64,000 nt of DNA from Pseudomonas saponiphila (GCF_900105185.1 NZ_FNTJ01000001.1:744001-808000); one strand, 5' to 3'. Numbered from the stretch's first letter, positions 1 to 9,584 are shown. The notes: a model not told the origin generated them from the letters alone. Translations and numbers: made by a program.

Positions 1-429
1 CGGCCGTTGGTGTTTGCAGTCGCGCTGCCGGGCAATTGGGGGCTGGTTGTCGCGAGTGATGTCCAGTCGCCAGCCACGGTAGCTGATCAGGTTTCGCAGC
101 CGTTCGGTCTATCCGGTCCGTGGCCCTTGAGTGCTGGGTGGTTCAAGGCTGGCGTGGGATGTTCAAGCCTGGCCTGCGGGAAATTGATCGAGTTGCAGGC
201 GTTCAGCGGTAAGATGCTCGGCGCCGCGCCGCTGGACGCCGACGGTGCCGGAGACGTGGCGGACAAGGAAGCCTTCTTCACGGGCACCGTTGATGCGCTC
301 ACCGGCCGTGCGGGTGTTTCCAGCCATCAGCCCCGCAAGATCGTCAGCGACCCTGGCGGCGCCAGCAGCTCCCTGGAGGAAAGCTCCAGGGGTGGCAGCC
401 GGCGCATCCTGTGGCGACAAATTCAGTAA
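1..429 (+). CDS. C-terminal end of a PilY1-like type IV pilus protein (partial)
   Basis: The reading frame is open from the first base to a TAA at 427-429, so this is the 3' end (142 codons) of a gene that begins outside the window. It contains an EF-hand-like calcium loop, DADGAGDVADKE, with Asp at loop positions 1 and 3, Gly at 6 and Glu at 12, and it ends in a basic, aromatic tail (RRILWRQIQ). PilY1 proteins, the calcium-binding tip adhesins of type IV pili, have such loops and a similar tail as I remember them, and pilY1 normally lies just upstream of pilE. The assignment rests mainly on that position next to pilE. Without the rest of the protein it could be another minor-pilin operon product. 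Confidence 0.5.
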   Translation, partial: RPLVFAVALPGNWGLVVASDVQSPATVADQVSQPFGLSGPWPLSAGWFKAGVGCSSLACGKLIELQAFSGKMLGAAPLDADGAGDVADKEAFFTGTVDALTGRAGVSSHQPRKIVSDPGGASSSLEESSRGGSRRILWRQIQ

Positions 430-444
430 GCGAGATTCTTGACC

Positions 445-846
445 ATGCGCAGATCCAACCAAGGTTTTACCCTGATCGAAATCATGATCGTGATTGCGAT
501 CATAGGTCTGGTCCTGACCTTGAGCCTTCCCAGCATCACCGAACACCTGAAGAAGCCCCATCGCAGCGAGATCGCGGCGTTGCTCACCGAGCAGGCGCAG
601 CAGCTCGAACGCCACTTTTCCAAAGCCGGTGTCTACAGCAACGCCCCGGACCTGAGTGCTGGCAACGATTACTACAGCATTGCCCCGACCCTGACCGACA
701 CCGGCTTCTCGCTGACCGCTTCGCCCAAGGCCGATACGCTGATGGCGGGGGACAAATGCGGCAGTTTCAGCATCGATCAAACCGGCGCCACCAGCGTCAG
801 CGGTCAGGCCGAAGGACTGACGGCCAAGGACTGCTGGGGGCGTTGA
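445..846 (+). CDS. pilE: PilE-type minor pilin
   Basis: A 133-residue prepilin-like protein. It starts with a 7-residue basic leader ending in Gly7, followed by FTLIEIMIVIAIIGL, the classic type III signal and hydrophobic helix, so PilD should cleave after Gly7 and methylate Phe8. The conserved Glu5 of the mature protein is present. Two cysteines near the C-terminus (in DKCGSF and KDCWGR) can form the C-terminal disulfide loop of pilins. Minor pilins prime pilus assembly in the inner membrane. A TTG at 439 is in frame, but the ATG at 445 gives the usual leader length. It follows the PilY1-like gene by 15 bp, which suggests one operon. Position before thiO matches pilE of P. aeruginosa. Confidence 0.85.
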   Translation: MRRSNQGFTLIEIMIVIAIIGLVLTLSLPSITEHLKKPHRSEIAALLTEQAQQLERHFSKAGVYSNAPDLSAGNDYYSIAPTLTDTGFSLTASPKADTLMAGDKCGSFSIDQTGATSVSGQAEGLTAKDCWGR

Positions 847-889
847 TCACTTGTTTCGGGGGCTGCGGCGCCCACTGTCTTTCTCTTGA

Positions 890-2002
890 ATGGATCTGAC
901 TATGGTTGAACAACAGCAAGTGCTGGTGGTGGGCGGCGGGGTGATCGGTCTGCTCACGGCCTTCAATCTGGCGTCCCGGGGCCAGCGGGTACGACTTGTG
1001 GAGCGCTCGGAGTTGGGGCGTGAGTCGTCTTGGGCCGGTGGCGGGATCGTCTCGCCGCTGTATCCCTGGCGCTACAGCCCGGCGGTTACGGCCCTGGCCC
1101 ACTGGTCCCAGGATTTTTATCCACAGCTGGCGCAGCAACTGTTGAACGCCACCGGGGTCGATCCCGAGGTCCACACCACCGGGCTCTACTGGCTGGATCT
1201 CGAAGATCAGGCCCAGGCGCTGGAGTGGGCGCAACGCGAAGGCCGTCCCCTGAGTGCCGTGGATATCTCCGCGGTGCATGACGGAGTGCCGGTGCTGGGC
1301 GCCGGCTACCAGCGGGCGATCTACATGGCCAATGTGGCCAATGTGCGTAACCCGCGTCTGGTCAAATCCCTCAAGGCGGCATTGCAGGCCTTGCCCAATG
1401 TGCGCATTGACGAGCAATGCGCGGTCAGTGGTTTTATCCGCGACGGCCAGCAAGTGGTAGGGGTGCATAGCTCGCTCGGAGAGATTCGTGCCGATCAGGT
1501 GGTGCTTTGTGCCGGTGCCTGGAGTGGCGAGTTGCTTGCCAGCCTGGGGCTGGAGCTGCCAGTGGAGCCGGTTAAAGGGCAGATGATCCTCTACAAGTGC
1601 GCTGCTGATTTCCTATCCTGCATGGTTCTGGCCAAGGGGCGTTATGCCATTCCCCGACGTGACGGCCATATCCTGGTGGGCAGCACTCTGGAGCATGAGG
1701 GCTTCGACAAGACCCCGACCGCCTCGGCACTGGAGAGCCTCAAGGCCTCGGCCGTCGAGCTGATCCCGGCCCTGGCGGATGCCGAAGTGGTGGGGCACTG
1801 GGCCGGGCTGCGCCCCGGCTCTCCCGAGGGTATTCCCTATATCGGAGCGGTTCCCGGGTTTGCCGGCCTGTGGCTCAACTGCGGGCATTACCGCAACGGT
1901 CTGGTGCTGGCACCGGCTTCCTGCCAGTTGTTCTGCGACCTGTTGCTGGGGCATCCACCGATCATCGATCCGGCGCCCTATGCCCCCGAAGGGCGTGTCT
2001 AG
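890..2002 (+). CDS. thiO: FAD-dependent glycine oxidase ThiO
   Basis: A 370-residue FAD-dependent amino acid oxidase of the DAO family. The N-terminal dinucleotide-binding motif VVGGGVIGLLTAFNL is followed by an acidic end of the second beta strand (RLVERSE), and the C-terminal part has the PYIGAVPG and LNCGHYRNG segments typical of ThiO. The enzyme oxidises glycine to iminoacetate (dehydroglycine) for the thiazole ring of thiamine. ATG codons at 890 and 902 are both possible; neither has a strong ribosome binding site. It is convergent with pilR, and the two coding regions overlap by 4 bp at their 3' ends. Confidence 0.88.
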   Translation: MDLTMVEQQQVLVVGGGVIGLLTAFNLASRGQRVRLVERSELGRESSWAGGGIVSPLYPWRYSPAVTALAHWSQDFYPQLAQQLLNATGVDPEVHTTGLYWLDLEDQAQALEWAQREGRPLSAVDISAVHDGVPVLGAGYQRAIYMANVANVRNPRLVKSLKAALQALPNVRIDEQCAVSGFIRDGQQVVGVHSSLGEIRADQVVLCAGAWSGELLASLGLELPVEPVKGQMILYKCAADFLSCMVLAKGRYAIPRRDGHILVGSTLEHEGFDKTPTASALESLKASAVELIPALADAEVVGHWAGLRPGSPEGIPYIGAVPGFAGLWLNCGHYRNGLVLAPASCQLFCDLLLGHPPIIDPAPYAPEGRV

Positions 2003-3327
2003 TCCAGTCCGAGTTTCTTCATGCGATAGCGCATCGAGCGCAGCGACAGGCTCAACCGCCGGGCCGCCTCCGTGCGGTTCCAGCGGGTTTGTTCCAGGGC
2101 CTGGAGCAGCAGTTGGCGCTCCACCTGCTGCAGGTGCCGCGCCAGATCGAGGTTGGGGGCGGGCCCTGGCGTGAGCTCGTCCTCAGGTTCGGGGGCGGGT
2201 AAATTCAGGTCTGCCACCTCAATCCACGGACTCTCGCAAAGGGCCTGGGCCCGTTCCAGCAGATTCTCCAGTTCACGCACGTTGCCGGGAAAGTCGTAGC
2301 GCTCCAGGGCGTGCAGCGCTTGCGGGCGCAACTGTGGGGCTGGCCGGCCACTGCTGGTGGCCAGGCGCTGGAGGATGTGCCTGGCCAGTAGCCCGATATC
2401 GCCCCGACGTTCGCGCAGGGCGGGAACCCGTAACTCGATGACGTTCAGCCGATAGAACAGGTCCTGGCGGAAACGTCCGGCTTGCACCTCGCTTTTCAGG
2501 TCCTTGTGGGTCGCACAGAGGATTCGCACATCCACCGCCTGTTCTTCTTGAGTGCCTACTGGGCGTACGGACTTTTCCTGCAAGGCTCGCAGCAGTTTCA
2601 CCTGCATGACCAGCGGCAGGTCGGCGATCTCGTCGAGGAACAGGGTGCCACCATGAGCGGCCCGGAACAGTCCGGGCTGATCCATCAGCGCGCCGCTGAA
2701 GCTGCCCTTGCGGTGACCGAAAAACTCGCTCTCCATCAGTTCGCTGGGTATTGCCCCGCAGTTGACCGGGACAAAGGGCTGTGAGCCTCTGGGGCCCGAC
2801 TGGTGGATCCACCGGGCCACTCGTTCCTTGCCGCTGCCGGACTCACCGCTGATATAGACCGGCGCGAGGCTGGCGGCCAGTTTGGCGATGTGCCGGCGCA
2901 GCAAGACCATGGGCGGTGAATCCCCCGGCAGTTGCTCTGAGGCGTGAGTCGCGGTGCAAGCCTGTGGCCGTTTCAGAGCTGTGGCCACCCAGTCCCGCAG
3001 GCGCCTGAGGTCCAGAGGTTTTGGCAGCAGCTCGCAGGTTTCGGCTGCCAGGGCGCTGGTTGGCGCGCTGGCCTCGTGGCTGAACAGGGCCACCGGCAGT
3101 TGGGGATGGTGCCGGCGAATATGTTGCAGCAGCTCAAGGCCGCTGCCGTCCGGCAGGTGCAGGTCGGTCAGGCACAGGTCGAAGTGCTCCCGGGCCAGAT
3201 GGCTGCGGGCTTCCTGCAGGCTGCGGGCGCTTTGGGTGTGCAGACGCATGCGGCCCAGGGTGATCTCCAGCACAGAGCGGATTTCCCTGGTCTGATCGAC
3301 CACCAGCGCTCTGTGCTGTGGATTCAT
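1999..3327 (-). CDS. pilR: Orphan PilR-type sigma-54 response regulator
   Basis: A 442-residue NtrC-family activator: receiver domain (about 1-120), sigma-54 AAA+ domain with Walker A GESGSGKE (161-168), loop 1 motif GSFSGA (208-213) and Walker B GTLFLDE, and a C-terminal Fis-type helix-turn-helix (WNRTEAARRLSLSLRSMRYR). Similarity to P. aeruginosa PilR is clear (EITLGRM, DLCLTDLHLPDGSGL). In that species PilR activates pilA. Unusual points: the acidic pocket reads VVDQ instead of the usual VDD/VDDE, the switch region after beta-4 is rewritten and about two residues shorter, and the loop motif has Ser where Thr is usual. The phospho-acceptor Asp55 and Lys103 remain. No pilS follows or precedes it, so the receiver may be signal-independent. 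Confidence 0.85.
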   Translation of the reverse strand: MNPQHRALVVDQTREIRSVLEITLGRMRLHTQSARSLQEARSHLAREHFDLCLTDLHLPDGSGLELLQHIRRHHPQLPVALFSHEASAPTSALAAETCELLPKPLDLRRLRDWVATALKRPQACTATHASEQLPGDSPPMVLLRRHIAKLAASLAPVYISGESGSGKERVARWIHQSGPRGSQPFVPVNCGAIPSELMESEFFGHRKGSFSGALMDQPGLFRAAHGGTLFLDEIADLPLVMQVKLLRALQEKSVRPVGTQEEQAVDVRILCATHKDLKSEVQAGRFRQDLFYRLNVIELRVPALRERRGDIGLLARHILQRLATSSGRPAPQLRPQALHALERYDFPGNVRELENLLERAQALCESPWIEVADLNLPAPEPEDELTPGPAPNLDLARHLQQVERQLLLQALEQTRWNRTEAARRLSLSLRSMRYRMKKLGLD

Positions 3328-3580
3328 GGCGGCGGCCGTCTTTCTCCGAGAGTGAACAGCGGGCGACAGCGCTCGTGCTGTAGGCGAGAGATGAAGTCTA
3401 GGCCCGTGGGGAGGCGCGCGCAGGGGCTTGGGCGACGGTTATTTTGTCGCCAGTTGTGTGGGTTGTCGCTGTGAGTCCGCAGTTGGCAGGGCGAGGGGAA
3501 AGCAACGGCTTCCCGTGCAGGCAAGGGCTCGAGGCGCGCATGTCGGGAATGGCTGCGCGCTAGAGCCCTTGTCGCAGCTG

Positions 3581-3814
3581 TCAGCGGTCCTGGCGGCCTG
3601 GGCCTTGTTCCAGATGTGCCTGGCTGCAGTACCACTGTTGCGACAGGCTCAGCGCCCGGTCCTGAGGCAGGTGCACACCACAATGGGCACAGCGCACCAT
3701 TGGTGTAGTGGCCGGTTCGGCGGGGCTGCGGGGTGTGGCCGCGGGGCGCTTGAACTTGCGCCAGAACCATACCGCAGCGGCAATCAGGGCGATCCAGAAC
3801 AGTAAACGAAGCAT
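3581..3814 (-). CDS. PP0621-type small membrane-anchored protein
   Basis: A 77-residue protein beginning MLRLLFWIALIAAAVWFW, one membrane-spanning segment, followed by a Pro/Ala-rich linker and a C-terminal domain with two CxxC-like pairs (VRCAHCGVHLP and WYCSQAHL), probably a small zinc-binding module facing the cytoplasm. It corresponds to the protein encoded next to comL/bamD in P. putida (PP0621 family). The ATG at 3814 was chosen because it starts directly at the membrane segment; the upstream in-frame region has no such character. Function unknown. It is separated from bamD by an intrinsic terminator. Confidence 0.75.
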   Translation of the reverse strand: MLRLLFWIALIAAAVWFWRKFKRPAATPRSPAEPATTPMVRCAHCGVHLPQDRALSLSQQWYCSQAHLEQGPGRQDR

Positions 3815-3897
3815 GGTGACCCGCTTTGTGGGGGGAGAGAGGCGGCAGTTTAGCCAAGCGCCTGGCAGGCGCACAGGCCCGAGAAGTGTCAGGCATG

Positions 3898-3925
3898 AAA
3901 AAGGGAGACATGAAGTCTCCCTTTA
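3898..3925 (-). terminator. Intrinsic terminator after bamD
   Basis: A perfect 10-bp stem (3900-3909 pairs with 3915-3924) with a 5-base loop. On the minus strand it is followed by a T-tract (TTTTTC). It lies 17 bp after the bamD stop codon. Confidence 0.85.
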
Positions 3926-3941
3926 TTAGCTGCGCTGGCTA

Positions 3942-4964
3942 TCAGTCGAACACGCCGAAGGTCATGTAGCTGAACCAGGAGCGGTCGCCGTTGTTGCCGG
4001 CGGCCTCGTGCTTTTCTTCCTCGATCGCATCGCCGTTGCTGTCTTTGGGCTTGAGCTCCGACGGGATCGCGTCCTTGGCATCCTGGTACTGCTTCATCAC
4101 GTCCTGGTTGGCGCGGGTTTCTCCCGGCGGCAGCGGTGGGCGGGATTCGATCAGGCCCAGGGTGGCCTTGCTCAGCCACGAACGGTTGTCGGCTTCGGCC
4201 ACGCGCGGCACGAACTGGCCGTCCACCAGGCTTGGGTGATTCGGGTAGTTGAGCTTCAGGGTTTCCAGGCTGGTTGCGGCCAGCTCGTCCAGATGCAGGC
4301 GCTGGTAGGCCTCGGTCATCACCGCCAGGCCGTCACCCACGGAAGGGGTTTCCTGGAAGTTTTCCACGACGTAGCGGCCACGGTTGGCGGCGGCGACATA
4401 GGCCTGGCGGGTCAGGTAGTAGTCGGCCACGTGGATTTCGTAGGAGGCCAGCAGGTTGCGCAGGTAGATCATGCGCTGCTTGGCGTCCGGGGCGTAGCGG
4501 CTGTTGGGGAAACGGCTGGTGAGCTGGGCGAACTCGTTATAGGAGTCGCGGGCGGCACCCGGGTCACGCTTGGTCATGTCCAGTGGCAGGAAGCGCGCCA
4601 GCAGACCGACGTCCTGGTCGAAGGAGGTCAGGCCCTTGAGGTAGTAGGCGTAGTCCACGTTCGGGTGCTGGGGATGCAGGCGAATGAAGCGCTCGGCGGC
4701 GGACTTGGCGGCCTCGGGCTCGGCATTCTTGTAGTTGGCGTAGATCAGCTCGAGCTGTGCCTGATCGGCGTAGCGACCAAAGGGATAGCGCGATTCCAGG
4801 GCCTTGAGCTTGGCAGTGGCGCTGGTGTAGCTGTGGTTGTCCAGGTCGGTCTGCGCCTGCTGGTACAACTCGACTTCGCTCAGGTTTTCGTCAACGACTT
4901 CCTTCGATGAGCAAGCAGCGGTCAGTGCGAGGATGGCGATCAGCAGCAGGTGTTTCACTTGCAT
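3942..4964 (-). CDS. bamD: Outer membrane assembly lipoprotein BamD
   Basis: A 340-residue lipoprotein (also called ComL). The signal peptide [18 protein letters not shown] ends in a lipobox, with the lipidated Cys at position 18. The body is made of TPR-like helical repeats (for example [20 protein letters not shown] and [22 protein letters not shown]). BamD is the essential lipoprotein partner of BamA and helps fold beta-barrel proteins into the outer membrane. The start at 4964 was chosen because it gives the complete signal peptide; the 28 codons upstream have no signal-sequence character. It is divergent from rluD with about 150 bp between the two start codons, which must hold both promoters. 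Confidence 0.95.
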   Translation of the reverse strand: MQVKHLLLIAILALTAACSSKEVVDENLSEVELYQQAQTDLDNHSYTSATAKLKALESRYPFGRYADQAQLELIYANYKNAEPEAAKSAAERFIRLHPQHPNVDYAYYLKGLTSFDQDVGLLARFLPLDMTKRDPGAARDSYNEFAQLTSRFPNSRYAPDAKQRMIYLRNLLASYEIHVADYYLTRQAYVAAANRGRYVVENFQETPSVGDGLAVMTEAYQRLHLDELAATSLETLKLNYPNHPSLVDGQFVPRVAEADNRSWLSKATLGLIESRPPLPPGETRANQDVMKQYQDAKDAIPSELKPKDSNGDAIEEEKHEAAGNNGDRSWFSYMTFGVFD

Positions 4965-5114
4965 GGCGGCTTGCGTCCCTATGACGGCCGCTGTCTTGGG
5001 CGGGGCCGTCCTGTTATGATGAGCGCCCCGTTGAAAGCCTCGGGGCAAAAGACGCCGTATTTAACCACAAGCGCGCAGCCGAAACCAAAGGCTGTGCCGA
5101 CGCCCAGTCCGAGC

Positions 5115-6077
5115 ATGTCCGATAAAATTGAACTTCGCGCAGAGGTGCCGTCCGAACTGGGCGGTCAACGCCTCGATCAAGTCGCCGCCCAACTATTCGC
5201 TGAGCATTCGCGCTCGCGCCTTTCCGCCTGGATCAAAGACGGCCGCCTGACTGTGGACGGAGCGGTGATCCGCCCGCGGGACATCGTGCACGGCGGTGCC
5301 GTACTCGAGCTGACCGCCGAGCAGGAGGCCCAGGGCGAGTGGATCGCCCAGGACATCGAGCTGGACATCGTCTATGAGGATGACGACATCCTGGTGATCA
5401 ACAAGCCCGCGGGCCTGGTGGTGCACCCGGCTGCTGGCCATGCTGATGGCACCTTGCTCAACGCCTTGCTGCATCACGTTCCCGACATTATCAATGTGCC
5501 TCGGGCCGGTATCGTCCACCGTCTGGACAAGGACACCACCGGTCTGATGGTGGTGGCCAAGACCATCCAGGCGCAGACCCAGTTGGTGGCCCAACTGCAG
5601 AGTCGCAGCGTCAGCCGCATCTATGAATGCATCGTGATCGGTGTGGTCACCGCCGGGGGCAAGATCAACGCGCCCATCGGCCGTCATGGCCAGCAGCGTC
5701 AGCGTATGGCGGTGATGGAAGGCGGCAAGCAGGCCGTCAGCCACTATCGAGTACTGGAGCGTTTCCGTTCCCACACCCATGTGCGGGTCAAGCTGGAAAC
5801 CGGTCGTACCCACCAGATCCGGGTGCACATGGCCCATATCAACTTCCCGCTGGTGGGCGACCCGGCCTATGGCGGTCGTTTCCGCATTCCACCGGCGGCC
5901 AGCCAGACCATGGTCGAGTCGCTGAAAAACTTCCCGCGCCAGGCCCTGCATGCCCGTTTCCTGGAGCTGGATCATCCGACCACCGGTGAACGCATGAGCT
6001 GGGAGTCGCCATTGCCGGATGACTTCGTCTGGCTGTTGTCACTGCTCAAGCAAGACCGTGAGGCGTTCGTCGGATGA
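5115..6077 (+). CDS. rluD: 23S rRNA pseudouridine synthase RluD
   Basis: A 320-residue pseudouridine synthase of the RluA family. An N-terminal S4-like RNA-binding domain (about 17-65, GGQRLDQVAAQLF) precedes the catalytic domain with the signature GIVHRLDKDTTGL, where Asp138 is the catalytic nucleophile. RluD modifies uridines of helix 69 in 23S rRNA (1911, 1915 and 1917 in E. coli numbering). The start MSDKIEL at 5115 matches the family; a longer frame upstream has no homologous look. The stop codon overlaps the start of pgeF by 4 bp, so the two are translationally coupled. Confidence 0.95.
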   Translation: MSDKIELRAEVPSELGGQRLDQVAAQLFAEHSRSRLSAWIKDGRLTVDGAVIRPRDIVHGGAVLELTAEQEAQGEWIAQDIELDIVYEDDDILVINKPAGLVVHPAAGHADGTLLNALLHHVPDIINVPRAGIVHRLDKDTTGLMVVAKTIQAQTQLVAQLQSRSVSRIYECIVIGVVTAGGKINAPIGRHGQQRQRMAVMEGGKQAVSHYRVLERFRSHTHVRVKLETGRTHQIRVHMAHINFPLVGDPAYGGRFRIPPAASQTMVESLKNFPRQALHARFLELDHPTTGERMSWESPLPDDFVWLLSLLKQDREAFVG

Positions 6078-6799
6078 GTGACTGGCTGCTGCCTGACTGG
6101 CCCGCGCCGGCCGGGGTCAAAGCCTGTGTCACCACCCGCAGCGGCGGCGTCAGCCTGGCGCCGTTCGACAGCCTCAATCTGGGCAATCACGTTGAAGACC
6201 AACCTGAAGCGGTGGCCGAAAACCGACGACGCCTGACCGAGCGTTTCGACATTGCGCCGGCCTGGTTGCAGCAGGTGCACGGGATTGCCGTGGCTCACGC
6301 GGATCCTTCGGTGGTGGCAACCGCCGATGCCAGTTGGTCCGCGACTCCGGGTATTGCCTGTGCGGTGATGACTGCCGATTGTCTGCCGGCGCTGTTCTGC
6401 AACCAAAGTGGAACCCGGGTTGCGGCGGCTCATGCCGGTTGGCGCGGGCTGGCGGCCGGTGTGCTGGAGGCCACCCTCGACAGCCTGGATACTGCACCCG
6501 CCGAGGTACTGGTATGGCTGGGGCCGGCCATTGGCCCGGAGCGTTTTGAGGTCGGGGCTGAAGTGCGCGAAGCCTTCGTCAGCCAGTTGGCTGCTACCGA
6601 GCAAGCCTTTGTGCCAAGCGTCAATGCCGGCCGCTTCATGGCCGACATCTACCAACTGGCACGCCTGCGCCTGGCGGCGCGGGGGGTAACGGCGGTCTAT
6701 GGTGGCGGTTACTGCACCGTGACTGACCCACGCTTCTACTCTTACCGGCGCAGCCCGCGTACCGGACGTTTTGCCTCCCTGATCTGGCTTCAGCGCTAG
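6074..6799 (+). CDS. pgeF: Peptidoglycan editing factor PgeF (YfiH, multicopper polyphenol oxidase family)
   Basis: A 241-residue protein of the YfiH/DUF152 family. The metal-site signatures are visible: LQQVHG, MTADCLPALF with the conserved Cys, and HAGWRGLAAG. In E. coli the YfiH protein removes wrongly incorporated amino acids from muropeptide precursors, and family members were earlier described as laccase-like polyphenol oxidases. It starts inside the rluD stop codon (ATGA overlap), so the pair forms one operon, and the gene order rluD-pgeF-clpB is the same as in P. aeruginosa. Confidence 0.88.
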   Translation: MSDWLLPDWPAPAGVKACVTTRSGGVSLAPFDSLNLGNHVEDQPEAVAENRRRLTERFDIAPAWLQQVHGIAVAHADPSVVATADASWSATPGIACAVMTADCLPALFCNQSGTRVAAAHAGWRGLAAGVLEATLDSLDTAPAEVLVWLGPAIGPERFEVGAEVREAFVSQLAATEQAFVPSVNAGRFMADIYQLARLRLAARGVTAVYGGGYCTVTDPRFYSYRRSPRTGRFASLIWLQR

Positions 6800-6829
6800 A
6801 CTAATCTGACTTGCGTCAAGCTGCTGGCG

Positions 6830-6859
6830 CTTGAATCTCCCAGAATCGACCGCATCTAG
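6830..6859 (+). promoter_or_regulatory. Heat-shock (RpoH-type) promoter for clpB
   Basis: CTTGAAT at 6830-6836 and, after a spacer of about 14 bp, CCGCATCTA at 6850-6858 resemble the sigma-32 consensus (CTTGAA, then CCCATnTA). It lies about 70 bp upstream of clpB, a known RpoH-regulated chaperone gene. Confidence 0.7.
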
Positions 6860-6929
6860 AGAAACATCTGGCAGGTTTCTCTATTTAGGTGTGTCCATCG
6901 CTCCGGCCTGCTCAAAAGGAAGGTGACTA

Positions 6930-9494
6930 ATGCGTATAGACCGATTAACCAGCAAGCTTCAGCTGGCCTTATCCGATTCTCAATCTCTGGCGGTTGGCCT
7001 GGATCATCCGGCCATCGAGCCAGCGCACCTGATGCAGGCGCTGCTTGAACAGCAGGGCGGTTCGATCAAGCCCTTGCTGATGCAGGTGGGCTTCGACGTC
7101 AACAGCCTGCGCAAGGAGCTGAGCAAAGAGCTCGATAAACTGCCGAAAATCCAGAACCCCACTGGCGACGTCAACATGTCCCAGGATCTGGCGCGCCTGC
7201 TCAACCAGGCCGATCGCCTGGCGCAGCAGAAAGGCGATCAGTTCATTTCCAGTGAGCTGGTGCTGCTGGCGGCCATGGATGAAAACAGCAAGCTCGGCAA
7301 ACTGCTGCTGGGCCAGGGTGTGAGCAAGAAGGCTCTGGAGAACGCCATCAACAACCTGCGCGGCGGCGAGGCGGTGAATGACGCCAACGTCGAGGAGTCG
7401 CGTCAGGCCTTGGATAAATACACCGTTGACCTGACCAAGCGCGCCGAAGAGGGCAAGCTCGATCCGGTGATTGGCCGTGACGATGAAATTCGCCGGACCA
7501 TCCAGGTGCTGCAGCGCCGGACCAAGAACAACCCGGTGCTGATCGGCGAGCCCGGCGTGGGTAAAACCGCGATTGCCGAAGGCCTGGCCCAGCGGATCAT
7601 CAATGGCGAAGTGCCCGATGGCCTGAAAGGCAAGCGCCTGCTGTCCCTGGACATGGGGGCATTGATCGCTGGCGCCAAATACCGTGGCGAGTTCGAAGAA
7701 CGCCTGAAATCCCTGCTCAATGAACTGTCGAAGCAGGAAGGGCAGATCATTCTGTTCATCGATGAGTTGCATACCATGGTCGGCGCCGGCAAGGGCGAAG
7801 GCTCCATGGATGCGGGCAATATGCTCAAGCCGGCGCTGGCCCGCGGCGAGCTGCACTGTGTGGGTGCCACCACGCTCAACGAGTACCGCCAATATATAGA
7901 GAAGGATGCAGCCCTCGAACGGCGCTTCCAGAAAGTGCTGGTGGACGAGCCGAGCGAGGAAGACACCATTGCCATCCTGCGGGGCCTGAAAGAGCGCTAC
8001 GAGGTGCACCACAAGGTGGCGATCACCGACGGCGCGATCATTGCCGCGGCCAAGCTCAGCCATCGTTACATCACTGACCGGCAACTGCCGGACAAGGCCA
8101 TCGACCTGATCGACGAGGCCGCCAGTCGCATCCGCATGGAGATCGATTCCAAGCCGGAAGTGCTGGACCGCCTGGAGCGGCGCCTGATTCAGCTCAAGGT
8201 TGAATCCCAGGCCTTGAAGAAAGAAGACGATGAGGCGGCGATCAAACGCCTGGAAAAACTCCAGGAAGAGATTGTCCGTCTGGAGCGCGAATACGCTGAC
8301 CTCGAAGAAGTCTGGACCTCGGAGAAAGCCGAAGTGCAGGGTTCTGCACAGATCCAGCAGAAGATCGAGCAGTCGCGTCAGGAGCTGGAAGCGGCCCGGC
8401 GTAAAGGCGACCTCAATCGTATGGCCGAACTGCAGTACGGGGTGATTCCCGATCTGGAGCGCAGCCTGCAGATGGTCGACCAGCACGGCCAGAGCGAGAA
8501 CCAGTTGCTGCGTAGCAAGGTTACCGAGGAAGAAATTGCCGAAGTGGTGTCCAAGTGGACCGGCATCCCTGTGTCGAAAATGCTCGAAGGCGAGCGCGAC
8601 AAGCTGTTGAAGATGGAAAGCCTGTTGCATCAGCGGGTGATCGGCCAGAACGAGGCCGTGGTGGCGGTGGCCAATGCGGTGCGCCGTTCCCGAGCCGGGT
8701 TGTCCGACCCGAACCGGCCCAGCGGCTCGTTCATGTTCCTCGGCCCGACCGGTGTGGGTAAGACCGAGCTGTGCAAGGCCCTGGCGGAATTTCTCTTCGA
8801 CACCGAAGAGGCCATGGTGCGGATCGATATGTCCGAGTTCATGGAGAAACATTCCGTGGCTCGCCTGATCGGTGCGCCACCGGGCTATGTCGGTTATGAA
8901 GAGGGCGGCTACCTGACCGAAGCCGTGCGTCGCAAGCCGTACTCGGTGATCCTGCTGGACGAAGTCGAGAAGGCGCACCCGGATGTGTTCAACATCCTGC
9001 TGCAGGTGCTGGAAGATGGTCGCCTGACGGACAGCCACGGACGTACCGTGGACTTCCGCAATACGGTGATCGTCATGACTTCCAACCTGGGCTCGGCACA
9101 GATCCAGGAGTTGGTAGGGGACCGTGAAGCACAGCGGGCAGCGGTGATGGATGCGGTGTCCACCCACTTCCGGCCTGAATTCATCAACCGGGTCGACGAA
9201 GTGGTGATCTTCGAGCCTCTGGCGCGGGATCAGATCGCTGGCATCACGCAGATCCAGCTGGGGCGTCTGCGCAGCCGTCTGGCAGAGCGCGAGCTGAGCC
9301 TGGTGCTGAGCGACGAGGCCTTGGACAAGCTGATAGCCGTGGGTTACGACCCGGTGTATGGCGCGCGGCCGTTGAAGCGGGCGATTCAGCGCTGGATCGA
9401 GAACCCGCTGGCCCAGTTGATCCTGTCCGGTGGCTTCCTGCCAGGCGCCACAGTCACCGCCTCGGTGCAGGACGACGAAATCGTCTTTGCCTGA
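6930..9494 (+). CDS. clpB: ATP-dependent disaggregase ClpB
   Basis: An 854-residue Hsp100 protein, the normal family length. Order: N-terminal Clp repeat domain (about 1-145), first AAA+ module with GEPGVGKTA (about 206-214), a long coiled-coil middle domain (about 400-525, many Leu/Glu heptads such as [18 protein letters not shown]), second AAA+ module with GPTGVGKTE (about 605) and the C-terminal small domain. ClpB works with DnaK/DnaJ/GrpE in the cytoplasm to pull proteins out of aggregates. It has a good ribosome binding site (AAAAGGAAGGTGA), a heat-shock-type promoter upstream and a strong terminator downstream, so it appears to be transcribed on its own. Confidence 0.98.
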   Translation: MRIDRLTSKLQLALSDSQSLAVGLDHPAIEPAHLMQALLEQQGGSIKPLLMQVGFDVNSLRKELSKELDKLPKIQNPTGDVNMSQDLARLLNQADRLAQQKGDQFISSELVLLAAMDENSKLGKLLLGQGVSKKALENAINNLRGGEAVNDANVEESRQALDKYTVDLTKRAEEGKLDPVIGRDDEIRRTIQVLQRRTKNNPVLIGEPGVGKTAIAEGLAQRIINGEVPDGLKGKRLLSLDMGALIAGAKYRGEFEERLKSLLNELSKQEGQIILFIDELHTMVGAGKGEGSMDAGNMLKPALARGELHCVGATTLNEYRQYIEKDAALERRFQKVLVDEPSEEDTIAILRGLKERYEVHHKVAITDGAIIAAAKLSHRYITDRQLPDKAIDLIDEAASRIRMEIDSKPEVLDRLERRLIQLKVESQALKKEDDEAAIKRLEKLQEEIVRLEREYADLEEVWTSEKAEVQGSAQIQQKIEQSRQELEAARRKGDLNRMAELQYGVIPDLERSLQMVDQHGQSENQLLRSKVTEEEIAEVVSKWTGIPVSKMLEGERDKLLKMESLLHQRVIGQNEAVVAVANAVRRSRAGLSDPNRPSGSFMFLGPTGVGKTELCKALAEFLFDTEEAMVRIDMSEFMEKHSVARLIGAPPGYVGYEEGGYLTEAVRRKPYSVILLDEVEKAHPDVFNILLQVLEDGRLTDSHGRTVDFRNTVIVMTSNLGSAQIQELVGDREAQRAAVMDAVSTHFRPEFINRVDEVVIFEPLARDQIAGITQIQLGRLRSRLAERELSLVLSDEALDKLIAVGYDPVYGARPLKRAIQRWIENPLAQLILSGGFLPGATVTASVQDDEIVFA

Positions 9495-9514
9495 GCCTTG
9501 GGTGGCCGGTGAGT

Positions 9515-9546
9515 AAAAAGGCCTCGCCTGGCGAGGCCTTTTTTTC
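9515..9546 (+). terminator. Intrinsic terminator after clpB
   Basis: Stem AAGGCCTCGC (9518-9527) pairs perfectly with GCGAGGCCTT (9531-9540), followed by a run of T. It is 20 bp after the clpB stop. Confidence 0.92.
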
Positions 9547-9555
9547 ACTAGGGTG

Positions 9556-9584
9556 TTGAACTGTAAGGAAAAGGCTTGTAAAGT
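9556..9584 (+). promoter_or_regulatory. Possible upstream sigma-70 promoter for the tRNA cluster
   Basis: TTGAAC (9556-9561), a 17-bp spacer and TAAAGT (9579-9584), directly followed by a GC-rich discriminator (GCGCCCCGC) of the kind found at stringently controlled stable-RNA promoters. Confidence 0.45.

Noticed and set aside
3328..3580. Search for a pilS remnant next to pilR
   Set aside because: No frame on the minus strand shows HATPase or HisKA motifs; the region reads as promoter-type sequence. TTTTGTCGCC and GTTGTCGC boxes at 3439-3472 recall PilR-type sites, but no sigma-54 promoter accompanies them.
6969..9548. Open frame of 859 codons on the minus strand opposite clpB
   Set aside because: It mirrors clpB codon by codon and is His/Gln/Leu-rich without domains. 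Such antisense frames are a side effect of high GC at third codon positions. The same applies to long antisense frames at 44585-47137 (cbrA), 34145-36133 (acs), 36146-37912 (pgi) and 59036-61612 (mrcB).
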